NCBI RefSeq assembly: GCF_014203605.1
Contig: NZ_JACHJJ010000001.1
Coordinates: 636,364 to 700,363, forward strand
Origin: Thiemannella venezuelensis
GTDB lineage: Bacteria; Actinomycetota; Actinomycetes; Streptosporangiales; Streptosporangiaceae
DNA: 64,000 nt
Direction of reading: 5' to 3'
The stretch's first letter is position 1. Every line of letters begins with the position of its first letter. Position numbers and translations under genes: made by a program. The notes below the pieces were generated by a model, which was not told where the DNA came from, searched no databases, and saw only the letters and a program-made list of their open reading frames with translations. Shown piece after piece: positions 33,186 to 45,205 of the stretch.

Positions 33186-34127
33186 GTGTCTAACGGGTCA
33201 TTGCTTGTCGAGGTCGTGCGGTCGGGGTTCGTGGAGTCCACGCACCGGGCGCGGATGCTGGCGGTGGGGGCGGACGGCTCCCTGGTGCGGGTGCACGGCG
33301 CGGTGGACGCGCTGGTCTCGCCGCGCTCGTCGATGAAGCCGCTGCAGGCGCTGGGCATGGTGCGCGCCGGGCTCGCGCTGGAGGGGGAGCTGCTCGCGCT
33401 GGCCTGCGCGAGCCACGCGGGGGAGTCCTTCCACGTGGACGGCGCCCGCAAGATCCTCTCCGGGGCGGGGGTGGAGGAGGACGCGCTTCGTTGCCCGGAG
33501 GACCTGCCCGAGGACACGGCCTCCCGCGACGAGGTGCTGCGCTCGGGCGGCGGCAGGGCCCGGATCTACATGAACTGCTCGGGCAAGCACGCCGCGATGC
33601 TCGCGACCTGCGCGGCCAACGACTGGCCGCTGGAGACCTACCTCGACCCGGCGCACCCGCTGCAGCGGGCCATCCGCGACACGGTCGAGGAGCTGACCTG
33701 CGAGCGGGTCGCCGCCGCCGGCGTGGACGGCTGCGGCGCTCCGCTGTTCTTCGTCTCGATGCGCGGGGTGGCCCGGGCCTTCCGCGCCCTGGTCCTGGCC
33801 GAGCCGGGCACCCCCGAGCGCCGCGTCGCCGACGCCTTCCGCGCCCACCCCGAGTGGACCTCCGGCACGAGCCGTCCCGAGGCCCTGCTGATGCGCGCGA
33901 TCCCGGGACTCATGGTCAAGGCCGGAGCGGAGGCGTTCGACGCTTTCGCGTTCGAGGACGGCCGGGCGGGCACGGTCAAGATCGAGGACGGCGGCCAGCG
34001 CGCCCGGGTCCCGGTCACCGTCGCCGCCCTGCGGGCGCTCGGCCTCGACGCCCCCGGGCTGGACGGGCTCGCCACCGGCGTCCTGTACGGCGGCGGCCGC
34101 CCGGTGGGGGAGATCCGCCTGGGCTAG
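33186..34127 (+). CDS. Asparaginase (thermolabile, Rhizobium-type/PF06089 family)
   Basis: 313 residues from GTG 33186, supported by AAAGGAGA at 33173-33180; promoter-like TAGACT at 33160-33165. Family motifs are [64 protein letters not shown] and [34 protein letters not shown]. Hydrolyses L-asparagine to aspartate and ammonia. The frame is open further upstream but the extension overlaps dtd and is not family-like. Confidence 0.92.
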   Translation: MSNGSLLVEVVRSGFVESTHRARMLAVGADGSLVRVHGAVDALVSPRSSMKPLQALGMVRAGLALEGELLALACASHAGESFHVDGARKILSGAGVEEDALRCPEDLPEDTASRDEVLRSGGGRARIYMNCSGKHAAMLATCAANDWPLETYLDPAHPLQRAIRDTVEELTCERVAAAGVDGCGAPLFFVSMRGVARAFRALVLAEPGTPERRVADAFRAHPEWTSGTSRPEALLMRAIPGLMVKAGAEAFDAFAFEDGRAGTVKIEDGGQRARVPVTVAALRALGLDAPGLDGLATGVLYGGGRPVGEIRLG

Positions 34128-34249
34128 GCGTTCTGTTCCGTGAGGACGTGTCCGGCCGGGCTCCGCGGGTCACCGGGAAGGCGGGTCCCGGTCGTGGGAA
34201 GCGGGCCCGGGGCGCCGGGAGACGGGTCCGGGGACGTCCGTGCGGCGGT

Positions 34250-34663
34250 CTACACCCCCGTGCCGACCCGCACCCCGGCGCCGCCGGTGCGTTCGGGACC
34301 CGCGTCCGGTCCGCCGGCCAGGGTGCCGAGGGCGGTGAGGAGGACGATCGCGGCCCAGATCACGGCGGCTCCGACGGCCAGCTCCGCGACGAGCCCCGGC
34401 CAGCCGCGGCCCCGGGCCCCGGCGCGTCTGGGGCGGTGCTCCGCTCTGCCGAGGGCGGCGAAGCCGAGGGCGACGGAGGCGAGCGTGACGAGGGCCGAGG
34501 CCCAGGACGCGAGGGAGGTGAAGGCGGTGGCGAGGACGGCGACGCCGCCCGCGGTGAGGGAGGCCAGGCCGAGCCCGTTCCTCAGCCGTGGACGCCGGGC
34601 CGCGTAGCGGTGGCGGGCGGTGTAGGGCTGAGGGTCTGACGGCAGGCCGTACGCGTAGGTCAT
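34250..34663 (-). CDS. Small membrane protein, DUF4190-like
   Basis: 137 residues. A Tyr/Arg-rich N-terminus (MTYAYGLPSDPQPYTARHRYAARRPRLRNGLGLASLTAG) leads to two to three hydrophobic segments (VLATAFTSLASWASALVTLASVALGFAALGR; LVAELAVGAAVIWAAIVLLTALGTLAGG), typical of DUF4190. Function unknown. The ATG overlaps the stop of a low-GC upstream frame that I do not believe is coding. Confidence 0.65.
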   Translation of the reverse strand: MTYAYGLPSDPQPYTARHRYAARRPRLRNGLGLASLTAGGVAVLATAFTSLASWASALVTLASVALGFAALGRAEHRPRRAGARGRGWPGLVAELAVGAAVIWAAIVLLTALGTLAGGPDAGPERTGGAGVRVGTGV

Positions 34664-35007
34664 GGCCGCTCCCGGTCGAGGGGTGAAGTACAGAGTGTTG
34701 ACGGCTTGATACCCGCATTGGTTGCCGTTCCCCTACAAAGAAATTGGCGTTCACGGAGCAAGCGTGATGATTCTGCGTTGATATAGGGTGATATTGGCGG
34801 ATCATCGCCGGAGAAGTTTTTCCATTCTGTGATTTCTCCGACCACTCGCCCCCGCCCGGATAGAATCGCAACTGCTCAAGACGGTCTCTCCGGTCCCTCC
34901 GGGCGCGGGTGAGGGGGCTCCGCCCCGGGGGCCGTGCGGGTCCGCGTCGTCACGCGGGTCCGGGAGCCCGCCGTTCATGCCGACGACTCAGAGCTCTCCG
35001 GGGTGTC
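34664..35007. promoter_or_regulatory. AT-richer intergenic region, divergent promoters expected
   Basis: No gene seen in about 340 bases. The stretch 34690-34870 has markedly lower GC than its surroundings. It contains a small hairpin GGAGAA (34811-34816) / TTCTCC (34835-34840) and a -10-like TAGAAT (34862-34867). It separates divergent genes and probably holds both promoters. Confidence 0.4.
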
Positions 35008-35733
35008 ATGCGCGAGCCTTTGGGAAAACGGGGCAGAAAGCCCGTTGTCGCCGCTTTGATGGTGATTTCCTGGCTTATTTCAGGATGCGGCCAGGCGGTG
35101 GACGGGACCGTGCCGCGAAGCGAGCCCATGGCCCATCCGGCTCCGGTGAGCCCGGTCCCCGTGGCCGGACCGCAGACGGTCATGGTCATCGGCGACAGTT
35201 TCACCGTCGGGTCGGGCCCGGTCGCGCGCTGGGAGAGCTACGCCGCGCTGACCGCCCGCGAGCTGGACTGGCAGCTGATCACCGCGGGGGCGGCCGGCAC
35301 CGGGTTCGTCAACCCCGGCCGGGTGGGCCGGACCTTCCAGGACTCCTTCGACCGGGAGCTCGCCTGGCGCCCCGCCCCCGACCTGCTGGTCGTCTCCGGC
35401 GGCCACAACGACCGCCGCACCCCGCCGAGCCAGGTCTACGGGGCCGCGGCACGGCTGCTGGAGTCGGTCCGGGAGCGCTGGCCCGGCACCGGGATCGTGG
35501 TGGTCGGCCCCCTGTGGATGGGGACCGCCCCCGGCTGGGCCTTCCAGGTCAGGGACGCCGTCGCGCTCGCCGCCGGGGAGGCGGGCGCGGTCTTCCTCGA
35601 CCCGCTCGGCCGGCGCTGGGACGGCGCGATGATCCTCCCCGACGGCGTCCACCCCACCCTGGAGGGGCATGTGGGCATCGCCCGCTGGCTGGTCGCCGCG
35701 CTGCGCGAGAACGGGTTCGAGCGGGCCTCCTGA
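35008..35733 (+). CDS. SGNH/GDSL-family lipoprotein hydrolase
   Basis: 241 residues. A lipoprotein signal (KPVVAALMVISWLISGCGQ, lipobox LISGC) is followed by an SGNH hydrolase. Block I is VMVIGDSFTVGSG (nucleophile Ser), block III is VVSGGHNDRRTP, and block V is LPDGVHPTLEGH with catalytic Asp/His. Acts at the cell surface as esterase or lipase. It lies at the edge of the polysaccharide-degradation island and may deacetylate hemicellulose, which is inference from context only. Confidence 0.85.
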   Translation: MREPLGKRGRKPVVAALMVISWLISGCGQAVDGTVPRSEPMAHPAPVSPVPVAGPQTVMVIGDSFTVGSGPVARWESYAALTARELDWQLITAGAAGTGFVNPGRVGRTFQDSFDRELAWRPAPDLLVVSGGHNDRRTPPSQVYGAAARLLESVRERWPGTGIVVVGPLWMGTAPGWAFQVRDAVALAAGEAGAVFLDPLGRRWDGAMILPDGVHPTLEGHVGIARWLVAALRENGFERAS

Positions 35734-35756
35734 CCGTCGCGCACCCCGGTCCCCGC

Positions 35757-35796
35757 CGTACGGCGGGCGGCGGGCCGGGCCGCCGCCCGCCGTACG
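35757..35796. terminator. Bidirectional terminator between SGNH hydrolase and xylanase genes
   Basis: 16-bp perfect stem (35757-35772 / 35781-35796), loop 8 nt, between stops at 35733 (+) and 35799 (-). Confidence 0.8.
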
Positions 35797-35798
35797 CG

Positions 35799-37424
35799 TC
35801 AGGAGATGACGGGCGCGGGCGGGGCGCCGGTGCCGGTCCAGGAGCCGATGAAGCCGAAGGTGGTCGAGCCGCCGGCCGGGAGGTTGCCGTTCCAGGGGGC
35901 GTTGGTGAAGGTGGAGGCGGTGCCGGAGGTGCTCAGAGCGGAGCTCCAGTTCTGGGTGACCTTCACGCCGGCCGGGTAGGTGAGGGTGGTCTTCCAGGAG
36001 GTGACGGCGGCGGTGCACGTGACGGTGACCTCGCCCTGGAAGCCGCCCTGCCAGGAGTTGACCAGCCTGTAGGCCGCCGAGCAGCCGTCCGCCGGACCGG
36101 ATCCCGTGGTGAAGGCGGTGGTCGCGGAGGGGTCGGAGACGTTGCCGGCGGCGTCGCGGGCCACGACGTGCACGGTGTAGGCGGTCTCCGGGGTCAGGCC
36201 GGTCAGGGTGAGGGAGGTGGCGGCCGAGGAGCCGAGCCTGGTGGTGCCGCGGTAGACGTCGTAGCCGGTGACCCGGACGTTGTCGGTGGAGGCGGCCCAG
36301 GTCAGTGTCGCCCCCGAGGCGGTGACGTTCGAGGCGGCGGGTGTGCCCGGCCTGGACGGCGCGGTGGTGTCGTCGGGCGTCTCGTCGCCCGCCAGGGCGT
36401 CGTGCACCGCCGTGTAGGCCGGCTTCTTCCCGTAGTTCTCGTCGTAGATCAGCGCCGCGCCCTGGCCGGGGAAGGTGTCCGGCACCCAGGAGTACTTGTC
36501 GGTGAAGCCCCAGACGGTGACGCCGGAGCAGCGGCTCACCGCCACGCAGGCCTTGACCACGTCGGAGTAGTAGGTGGCCTGGGTGGCGTCCTTGGCCGCG
36601 TCCCGGGGGGTTTGCATCCGGACGTCGATCTCGGTGACCCGCACCTCGACGCCCAGGTCGGCGAAGCGCTGCATGTTCTCCCGGATGTTCGGGAAGCCGT
36701 ACTGGATCGCCAGGTGGCTCTGCAGGCCGACGCAGTCGACCGGCACGTTCTGCGCCCGCAGCGACTTGACCAGGTTGTACATGGCCGTGCTCTTGGCGTT
36801 GACGCCCTCGACGTTGTAGTCGTTGATGCAGAGCGTGGCGTCGGGGTCGGCCGCGCGGGCGTACCGGAAGGCGTCGGCGATGTAGCTCTCGCCCAGCTTC
36901 TGGTACCAGAACGAGGTACGCAGGTTGCCGTTGTCGTCGAAGACCTCGTTCACCACGTCCCAGGACGTCAGGACGGGGTTGCCCGCGTAGCGGCCGGCGA
37001 CCCTGCTGATGTGGTTCTGCATCGCCTCGCGCATCTCGGTGGCGCCGAGGTTCTGCACCCAGCTCGGCGTCTGGCTGTGCCAGACGAGCGTGTGGCCGTG
37101 CACCTGCTGGTCGTTCTGCTCGGCGAAGGCCATGATCTGGTCCGCGCCGGTGAAGTTGAACTGGTTCCGGCTGGGCTCGGTGGCGTCCCACTTCATCGCG
37201 TTCTCGGCGGTGACCTGGTTGAACTCCGAGGCCGCGATGCTCCGGTAGGCGGTCTCGTTCGCCAGGGGGGAGGTGGCGAGCGCGGCGCCGACGAACTTGC
37301 CGCGCGCCTCGGCGTGCGCGCGCAGCGGGGCCGAGGCGTGGGCCGGTACGGCGGGCAGCACGGCCGCGGCGACGGGGAGGGCGGCGAGCACTCCGCTCAG
37401 GAGCGCCCTGCGCAGTCGGGACAT
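35799..37424 (-). CDS. Secreted GH10 endo-1,4-beta-xylanase with FN3 and CBM2-like module
   Basis: 541 residues. Signal peptide (LLSGVLAALPVAAAVLPAVPAHA), then a GH10 catalytic domain (about 40-345). KWDATEPSRNQFNF and HGHTLVWHSQTPSW mark the substrate cleft, WDVVNEVFDDNG holds the acid/base Glu, and VRVTEIDVRM the nucleophile Glu. A fibronectin-III domain and a CBM2-like module follow. In that module the second Cys sits in VTVTCTAAV rather than at the C-terminus. The FN3-CBM2 half is nearly identical to that of the neighbouring mannanase, indicating duplication. A CCGAAACTTTCGG palindrome lies upstream (37464-37476). Confidence 0.95.
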   Translation of the reverse strand: MSRLRRALLSGVLAALPVAAAVLPAVPAHASAPLRAHAEARGKFVGAALATSPLANETAYRSIAASEFNQVTAENAMKWDATEPSRNQFNFTGADQIMAFAEQNDQQVHGHTLVWHSQTPSWVQNLGATEMREAMQNHISRVAGRYAGNPVLTSWDVVNEVFDDNGNLRTSFWYQKLGESYIADAFRYARAADPDATLCINDYNVEGVNAKSTAMYNLVKSLRAQNVPVDCVGLQSHLAIQYGFPNIRENMQRFADLGVEVRVTEIDVRMQTPRDAAKDATQATYYSDVVKACVAVSRCSGVTVWGFTDKYSWVPDTFPGQGAALIYDENYGKKPAYTAVHDALAGDETPDDTTAPSRPGTPAASNVTASGATLTWAASTDNVRVTGYDVYRGTTRLGSSAATSLTLTGLTPETAYTVHVVARDAAGNVSDPSATTAFTTGSGPADGCSAAYRLVNSWQGGFQGEVTVTCTAAVTSWKTTLTYPAGVKVTQNWSSALSTSGTASTFTNAPWNGNLPAGGSTTFGFIGSWTGTGAPPAPVIS

Positions 37425-37463
37425 GGGGGGTTCCTCTCTGGATTGGAAATTTCCGGCCGCTTG

Positions 37464-37476
37464 CCGAAACTTTCGG
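37464..37476. promoter_or_regulatory. Palindromic operator candidate upstream of the xylanase gene
   Basis: CCGAAACTTTCGG (6-bp arms around a central C), 40 nt before the GH10 start. GAAA/TTTC palindromes have been associated with actinomycete xylanase promoters. A related TGAAACTTTCA occurs at 45097-45107. A 10-bp palindrome GGAAATTTCC lies just beside it at 37445-37454. Confidence 0.55.
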
Positions 37477-37491
37477 AGACAGGGCTGAGGG

Positions 37492-37520
37492 AGGGGGTAC
37501 GGCGGGGTGCCGTACCCCCT
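37492..37520 (-). terminator. Terminator of the mannanase gene
   Basis: 12-bp perfect stem (37492-37503 / 37509-37520), loop GGGGT, directly downstream of the minus-strand stop at 37530. Confidence 0.7.
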
Positions 37521-37529
37521 CGGGGCGGG

Positions 37530-39095
37530 TCAGGAGATGACGGGCGCGGGCGGGGTGCCCGTGCCGGTCCAGGAGGCGATGAAGCCGAAGGTGGTCGAGC
37601 CGCCGGCCGGGATGGAGCCGTTCCAGGCGGCGTTGGAGAAGGTGAAGGCGGTACCGGAGGCCGACAGGGTCGAGCTCCAGTTCTGGGTGACCTTCACTCC
37701 GGCCGGGTAGGTCAGTGTGGTCTTCCACGAGTTCACGGCGGCGGCGCACGTGACCGTGACCTCGCCCTGGAAGCCGCCCGGCCAGGAGTTGACCGGCTTG
37801 TAGGTGGCCGCGCAGTCGCTCGGCGGGGTCGAGGTGGTCGTGAACGACGTGGTCTCGGAGGCCTCGGAGACGTTCCCGGCGGCGTCGCGGGCGACGACGT
37901 GCACGGTGTAGGCGGTCTCCGGCGTCAGACCGGTCAGGGCGAGGGAGTTCGTGGCCGAGGAACCGAGCTTGGTGGTGCCCCGGTAGACGTCGTAGCCGGT
38001 GACCCGGACGTTGTCGGTGGAGGCGGCCCAGGTCAGTGCGGCACCGGTCGAGGTGACGCCCGAGGCGGCGGGCTTGCCGGGCCGGGTGGGCGCCTCGGTG
38101 TCGGGGCCGCCGCCCCCGCCGTAGATCTTCGCCTCGACGGCGGTCTGCGCGATGCCGTTCGCACCGTTGAACAGGCGCTGGCCCCAGGGGGTCAGCTTGT
38201 TCACGTCGAAGCCGGTGACCTGGTCGAGATACTCGACGCCGCCGCCGTTGCCGCTCCAGGACCAGCCGAAGTAGCCCAGGCCGCGCGCCTGGGCCTGGGC
38301 CATGATCGTGTCCTCGTCGGGGTTGCCGTCGGAGTGGTCGTGGCCGAACTCGCCGACCACCAGCGGCAGCCCGGCCGTCCGGAAGGCGTCCATGTAGGCG
38401 ATGACCTCGGCGGAGGTGTCGAACACGCCGTACATGTGGATCGAGAAGATCGTGTTCTTGTCGGGGTCCGCGGCGGCGACGGTCTTGGCGTTGTCGCGCA
38501 TGGTGAAGGACCAGTCCTGGCCCCAGTTGGGGGCGTCGACCATGAGCGCGTGGTCGAACCCGGCCGTGCGCATGCGCTTGATCGCGTTCGAGGTGGCCTC
38601 GGTCCAGCCCGGGGTGACGGCGTTGTTGCCGATCGGCTCGTTGCCGATGTTGATGATGACGTAGTCCTCCTGGCCGTCCAGCGCGCTCTTCACGCTGGTC
38701 CAGTAGTCCACGGCCGCGTCCAGGGTGTAGGCGCCGCCCTGCTCGCCGTACCCGGTGGTGTCGTGGTTCTCCAGGACGCAGATGAGCTTGTTCTGCTTGC
38801 AGAGCGAGACGACGTTGGCCACGTCGGCGGTGGTGTTGGGCGTCCACCGGCCGCCGCTCAGCACCACGCGCACGGCGTTGGCGCCCAGCGACTTGATGCC
38901 GGCGAAGGAGGCCGTCTGGCTCGTGTACCAGGTGTGCGCGTGGGAGGTGCCGCGCAGGACGAGGTTGCTCCCGTCCGCCTCGACGATCTTCGTACCGCTC
39001 ACGTGGATGCCGGTGTCGGCCTGCGCGGGCGGGGCCGCGACCAGGAACGAGGTGAGTGCCGCGGCGAGCGCCGCGATGGTGAGCCGTGCTCTCAT
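37530..39095 (-). CDS. Secreted GH5 subfamily 8 beta-mannanase with FN3 and CBM2-like module
   Basis: 521 residues. Signal peptide ends near PAQADTGIHVSG. The catalytic domain (about 27-325) has the GH5_8 pattern known from Streptomyces and Thermobifida mannanases. Markers are TSHAHTWYTSQTASFAGIKSLGANAVRVVLSGG, LENHDTTGYGEQGGAYTLDAAVDYW, INIGNEPIGN (acid/base Glu), VVGEFGHDHSDGNPDEDTIM (nucleophile Glu) and GYFGWSWSGNGGGVEYLD. FN3 and an atypical CBM2-like module follow (second Cys in VTVTCAAAV, no C-terminal Cys). Cleaves beta-1,4-mannans outside the cell. Confidence 0.95.
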   Translation of the reverse strand: MRARLTIAALAAALTSFLVAAPPAQADTGIHVSGTKIVEADGSNLVLRGTSHAHTWYTSQTASFAGIKSLGANAVRVVLSGGRWTPNTTADVANVVSLCKQNKLICVLENHDTTGYGEQGGAYTLDAAVDYWTSVKSALDGQEDYVIINIGNEPIGNNAVTPGWTEATSNAIKRMRTAGFDHALMVDAPNWGQDWSFTMRDNAKTVAAADPDKNTIFSIHMYGVFDTSAEVIAYMDAFRTAGLPLVVGEFGHDHSDGNPDEDTIMAQAQARGLGYFGWSWSGNGGGVEYLDQVTGFDVNKLTPWGQRLFNGANGIAQTAVEAKIYGGGGGPDTEAPTRPGKPAASGVTSTGAALTWAASTDNVRVTGYDVYRGTTKLGSSATNSLALTGLTPETAYTVHVVARDAAGNVSEASETTSFTTTSTPPSDCAATYKPVNSWPGGFQGEVTVTCAAAVNSWKTTLTYPAGVKVTQNWSSTLSASGTAFTFSNAAWNGSIPAGGSTTFGFIASWTGTGTPPAPVIS

Positions 39096-39211
39096 GACCT
39101 GCCTCGGGGAGAAGGGTGGACCGGCCGGGCGGGAGGGGTCCGTCGCGCCCGGCCGGGGCTTTCACGGGGAGGTGTCCGGGGCGGCGGGCCGGCTCCGGGC
39201 ACCGGGGAGGG

Positions 39212-39243
39212 CCGGCTCGCGGTGCGGGGGCACCGCGAGCCGG
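39212..39243 (-). terminator. Terminator of the GH9 gene
   Basis: 14-bp perfect stem (39212-39225 / 39230-39243), loop GGGG, immediately after the minus-strand stop at 39251. Confidence 0.75.
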
Positions 39244-39250
39244 GACGCGG

Positions 39251-41887
<2,637 letters not shown>

Positions 41888-41941
41888 TCAGAGAGGGGGA
41901 GAGGACCCGTCCGGGGTCCGTCCGGGGACCGGCCGGGCCGG

Positions 41942-44884
41942 TCAGGGGAAGAGCCGGCCGTACTCGGCCAGGGCCACGGCCACGTCGACCTGGGCCCAGA
42001 ACCGGTGGAAGGTGAAGGTCGGCGCGGGGCCGGTGCCCTTCAGGTAGGCGTCCACCTTCGGCCAGTCCGGGTCGTTCTTGTAGAAGGACCGGATGGACAG
42101 GAAGGTGGAGTTGCTGTCGATCACGTCGCCGTTGGGCATCTTGCCGGTCCAGCCGGCCGGGACGTAGACCGGGTCGTCGAGGCGGTTGTAGTCGGCCTTG
42201 GTCTCGGTGGTCGAGACGCCCTTGGCGTCCTGGTTGTTCTTCCACATGCCGTCGAGCAGGCCCTTGGCGACGTCCCGCGCCTTGGTGTCGCCGGACTTGG
42301 CCGCGTAGTACATCAGGACCTTGGCGTAGGAGCCCGCCACGCCGACATCGGTCGTGTAGTCGCGGATGCTGACGTGCAGGCCCGCGTTGGAGCCGGGGCT
42401 GGACGGGTTCCAGGTGTCGGGCTGGCCGGTCCACACCAGCGTCGAGGGGATCTGGTAGGTCCCGTCGGCGTTGATCGTGGTGTTGTCGGTGGCCCACTTG
42501 ACCCACTTGTCCAGCACGACCTTGGCGTCGGCGTTGCCGGTGGCGTAGTACAGCTCCGCCACGCGCTCCATCGACCAGGCCTGGAAGCCGAACCACTGGT
42601 TCGACGGCGGGTCGTGGTAGACCGGCTGCCAGTCGTAGGCCATGCCGTAGAAGGTCGGCAGGTTCGACGGCGGCGCGGCGTAGTGGCCCTGCCAGCTGTT
42701 GGTCGCGCCGCCCGCGATCGCGCCCTCGCTCGACTGCAGCCAGCGGTAGAACTCCAGCTGCCGGTCCAGGCTCTTGTCCCAGTCCTGTACGGCGGTCGCG
42801 CCCTTGGGCTTGAGCGCGTCCACGCTGGACAGCACCCAGGCGGCCATCGGGTTCTGGTAGCCGGAGTGGTTGTGGCTGGAGCCGATCCGCCAGGCCCAGC
42901 CCGCGGAGGTGTCGATCGCGCCGCCCCAGGCGTAGTACCAGCTCAGCAGGTAGGCCGAGCTGTCCTTGCCGGTGCCCGCGGGGCACGAGGTGCTGGTGCA
43001 GCCCTGCTTCTTGAAGTACTTGTCGTACATCGCGTAGCGCAGGTAGTCGCCCATCTTCGCGGCCTTGGCGACCGAGGAGGCGACCTGCGACTCCTTGCCC
43101 TGCTCCTTGGCCCAGGTGTGCGCCCAGTAGGCGACCTGGACGGCGCGGGCGTCGGCGTCGGGGGCGTTGGTGTACTTCCACTGCTTGGCGTAGGAGGAGT
43201 CACCGGTGAACAGGTCCAGGTACCCGTTCTTGCCGCCGTGCTTGAAGGTGTCGCAGGACGGCTGCGGGACGGTCTCGAAGACCGACTCCTCCGGGCCGCG
43301 CTGGTAGGTGTTGATGTAGGCGGGCCTGGTCGTGCCGTCGCCGCAGCGGCCGAAGCCGTAGGTGTTGTCGACGTCGAGCAGCCAGTGCATGCCGTACACG
43401 TCGCTGGTGCCGTAGGCGGTCTTCAGCTCGTTCGCGATCGGGTCCACGCCGACGCTCACGCCGCCGTCCAGCTTGGACGGGTACTGCTTGATGTCGTCCC
43501 ACTCACCGGCGTAGGTCGCGGGCTTGGAGGGGTTGTAGAACGAGTTCGTCGGCTGGTCGGCGGTGGCCGGGATGATGTACTTCTCCATCGACGCCCAGGC
43601 CGCGTTGAACTTGCTCCAGTCGCCGGTCACCTTGCCGTAGGCGGCCTCCAGCCACAGGTAGTAGCTGTAGGCCTCGGAGGTGGTCTCGTGCCCGTGGTCG
43701 GGCGCCTCGACGAGGAAGGTCTCGACCGAGTGGTACGGCACGCCCTCGGGCGAGAAGTAGCCGTTGGCCGGGTCCTTGAGCTTGTTGTACATCGTGGTGA
43801 AGCGCTTGATGTACTCGTTGTCGCCGCCGGGGGTGTCGTTGTCCACCTCGGTGGCGGAGGCCTTCCCGGCGGTGTGGCCGGTGGCGGTGGCGGTGAACTC
43901 GGCGCTGCCGGAGGTCGTGTCGGCGTCCTCGGCGGCCTTGATCTGCACCGTCTGGGCGGTGTCCCAGTTCGCCGGGGTGAACGTCAGCGAGGCCCCGGTG
44001 CCGACCGTGAGGTCGGCGTCCCCGCTGGTCCTGGCGGTCGCCACGGTGACGTTCGCCGCCGGGGCCTTGGATAGCTTGACCGACAGGGTCGCGGCGTCCC
44101 CCTCGGGCACGGCGAGCGTGGCGGGGGTGACGACCACGGCGGGCGCGGCGTCGGCCTTCACGCTGATCCCGACCGGGTCGGAGGTCTTCGTCAGGCCCTT
44201 GTCGTCGGTGGCCTTGGCGGTGATGGAGTAGTCGCCGGCCGGCACGCCGGTCCAGTCGTGGGAGTACGGCGCGCTGGTGTCGGCGCCCAGCAGCGTGGTG
44301 CCGTTGTAGAACTCGACCTTGGCCACCGTGCCGTCGGAGTCGGAGGCGTCGGCGGCGATCTCCACCGTGGCGGGCGCGGTGAAGCTCGCCCCGGCGACCG
44401 GCTTGGTGAGTTTCACGGCGGGGGCCTGGTTGCCCGGCCCGCCCCCGCAGGTGACGCCGTTGATCGTGAAGGAGGTCGGCTTGGGGTTGCTCCCGGACCA
44501 GCTGCCGTTGAAGCCGATGCTCGTCGAGGCGCCGGTGGCGAGCTTGCCGTTCCAGTCCATGCTCTTGGCGGTGACCGCGGTGCCGCTCTGCGACCAGGTC
44601 GCACTCCAGCCCTGGACGAGCTTCTGCGTGGCGGTCGGGAAGTCGAAGCCCAGGGTCCAGCCGTCCAGCGGGTCGCCCAGGTTCTTGATCGTGACACTGG
44701 CGGTGAAACCGCCCTGCCAGTCGTTGGTCGAGTAGGCGACGTCACACGAGACGGCCGCGTGAGCGGGCGAGGCCGTCAGCGCGGTCGTCATCCCGGCCGT
44801 CAGGCTGAGCAGAGCCAGCGCCGCGACGCGTCTCCGCCTCCTGGGGTGTGGGAGCGCTCCCGCTCTCGTGGGGTTCAGATGCAT
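41942..44884 (-). CDS. Secreted GH48 reducing-end cellobiohydrolase with N-terminal CBM2 and Ig-like modules
   Basis: About 980 residues from ATG 44884 ([13 protein letters not shown]), with GGAGG 10 nt upstream; a start at 44935 is less likely. Modules: signal peptide, CBM2 ([22 protein letters not shown] ... INGVTCGG), bacterial Ig-like ([46 protein letters not shown]), and a Calx-beta-like domain. The GH48 domain then runs to the end ([60 protein letters not shown]). The Glu in GHETTSEA is the catalytic acid. GH48 enzymes are the key exocellulases of bacterial systems. A perfect CelR/CebR operator lies upstream (44966-44979) and a near-perfect one inside codons 8-12. Confidence 0.96.
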   Translation of the reverse strand: MHLNPTRAGALPHPRRRRRVAALALLSLTAGMTTALTASPAHAAVSCDVAYSTNDWQGGFTASVTIKNLGDPLDGWTLGFDFPTATQKLVQGWSATWSQSGTAVTAKSMDWNGKLATGASTSIGFNGSWSGSNPKPTSFTINGVTCGGGPGNQAPAVKLTKPVAGASFTAPATVEIAADASDSDGTVAKVEFYNGTTLLGADTSAPYSHDWTGVPAGDYSITAKATDDKGLTKTSDPVGISVKADAAPAVVVTPATLAVPEGDAATLSVKLSKAPAANVTVATARTSGDADLTVGTGASLTFTPANWDTAQTVQIKAAEDADTTSGSAEFTATATGHTAGKASATEVDNDTPGGDNEYIKRFTTMYNKLKDPANGYFSPEGVPYHSVETFLVEAPDHGHETTSEAYSYYLWLEAAYGKVTGDWSKFNAAWASMEKYIIPATADQPTNSFYNPSKPATYAGEWDDIKQYPSKLDGGVSVGVDPIANELKTAYGTSDVYGMHWLLDVDNTYGFGRCGDGTTRPAYINTYQRGPEESVFETVPQPSCDTFKHGGKNGYLDLFTGDSSYAKQWKYTNAPDADARAVQVAYWAHTWAKEQGKESQVASSVAKAAKMGDYLRYAMYDKYFKKQGCTSTSCPAGTGKDSSAYLLSWYYAWGGAIDTSAGWAWRIGSSHNHSGYQNPMAAWVLSSVDALKPKGATAVQDWDKSLDRQLEFYRWLQSSEGAIAGGATNSWQGHYAAPPSNLPTFYGMAYDWQPVYHDPPSNQWFGFQAWSMERVAELYYATGNADAKVVLDKWVKWATDNTTINADGTYQIPSTLVWTGQPDTWNPSSPGSNAGLHVSIRDYTTDVGVAGSYAKVLMYYAAKSGDTKARDVAKGLLDGMWKNNQDAKGVSTTETKADYNRLDDPVYVPAGWTGKMPNGDVIDSNSTFLSIRSFYKNDPDWPKVDAYLKGTGPAPTFTFHRFWAQVDVAVALAEYGRLFP
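44849..44862. promoter_or_regulatory. CelR/CebR box, intragenic in the GH48 5' end
   Basis: TGGGAGCGCTCCCG, 13 of 14 matches to the CebR/CelR operator, begins 22 nt inside the GH48 coding sequence. Confidence 0.7.
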
Positions 44885-44965
44885 GGGAAAAGGTCCTCCA
44901 GGGGTGATTCGCCGCAATTTCGCTGGTAGAGGCATCGCGTCGGATCAGGCAGGGGTGAGAATCTG

Positions 44966-44979
44966 TGGGAGCGCTCCCA
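44966..44979. promoter_or_regulatory. CelR/CebR operator upstream of GH48
   Basis: TGGGAGCGCTCCCA, the exact 14-bp palindrome known as the operator of the LacI-family cellulose regulators CelR (Thermobifida) and CebR (Streptomyces), 82 nt before the GH48 start. Confidence 0.93.
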
Positions 44980-45096
44980 AAGAGGATTCTGGAGAGCGCC
45001 GGAGGGATGTCAATGGCGTGTGTTCCGGGTTGCGCCGGGGTTTCCCTCCGGTGCCGGTCAGGCCCCTGAGATCGGGCGGAACGGCTTTCCGGAACG

Positions 45097-45107
45097 TGAA
45101 ACTTTCA
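45097..45107. promoter_or_regulatory. TGAAACTTTCA palindrome
   Basis: 11-bp palindrome around a central C, related to the CCGAAACTTTCGG site upstream of the xylanase gene (37464-37476). Possibly the same regulator binds both. Confidence 0.4.
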
Positions 45108-45205
45108 GATGGGATCCGCCCGCTCGGCCCCGGCGGTCCGCCGCGACCCGCCGGCCGTCCGTCATCCGCCCGCCGTACGGGACGGTGCGGCCCCGGCGGC
45201 GGGCA

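Noticed and set aside
34660..34845. 61-codon minus-strand ORF overlapping the DUF4190-like start as ATGA
   Set aside because: The overlap is suggestive, but GC at third codon positions is far below this genome's coding norm and there is no Shine-Dalgarno; better read as intergenic.
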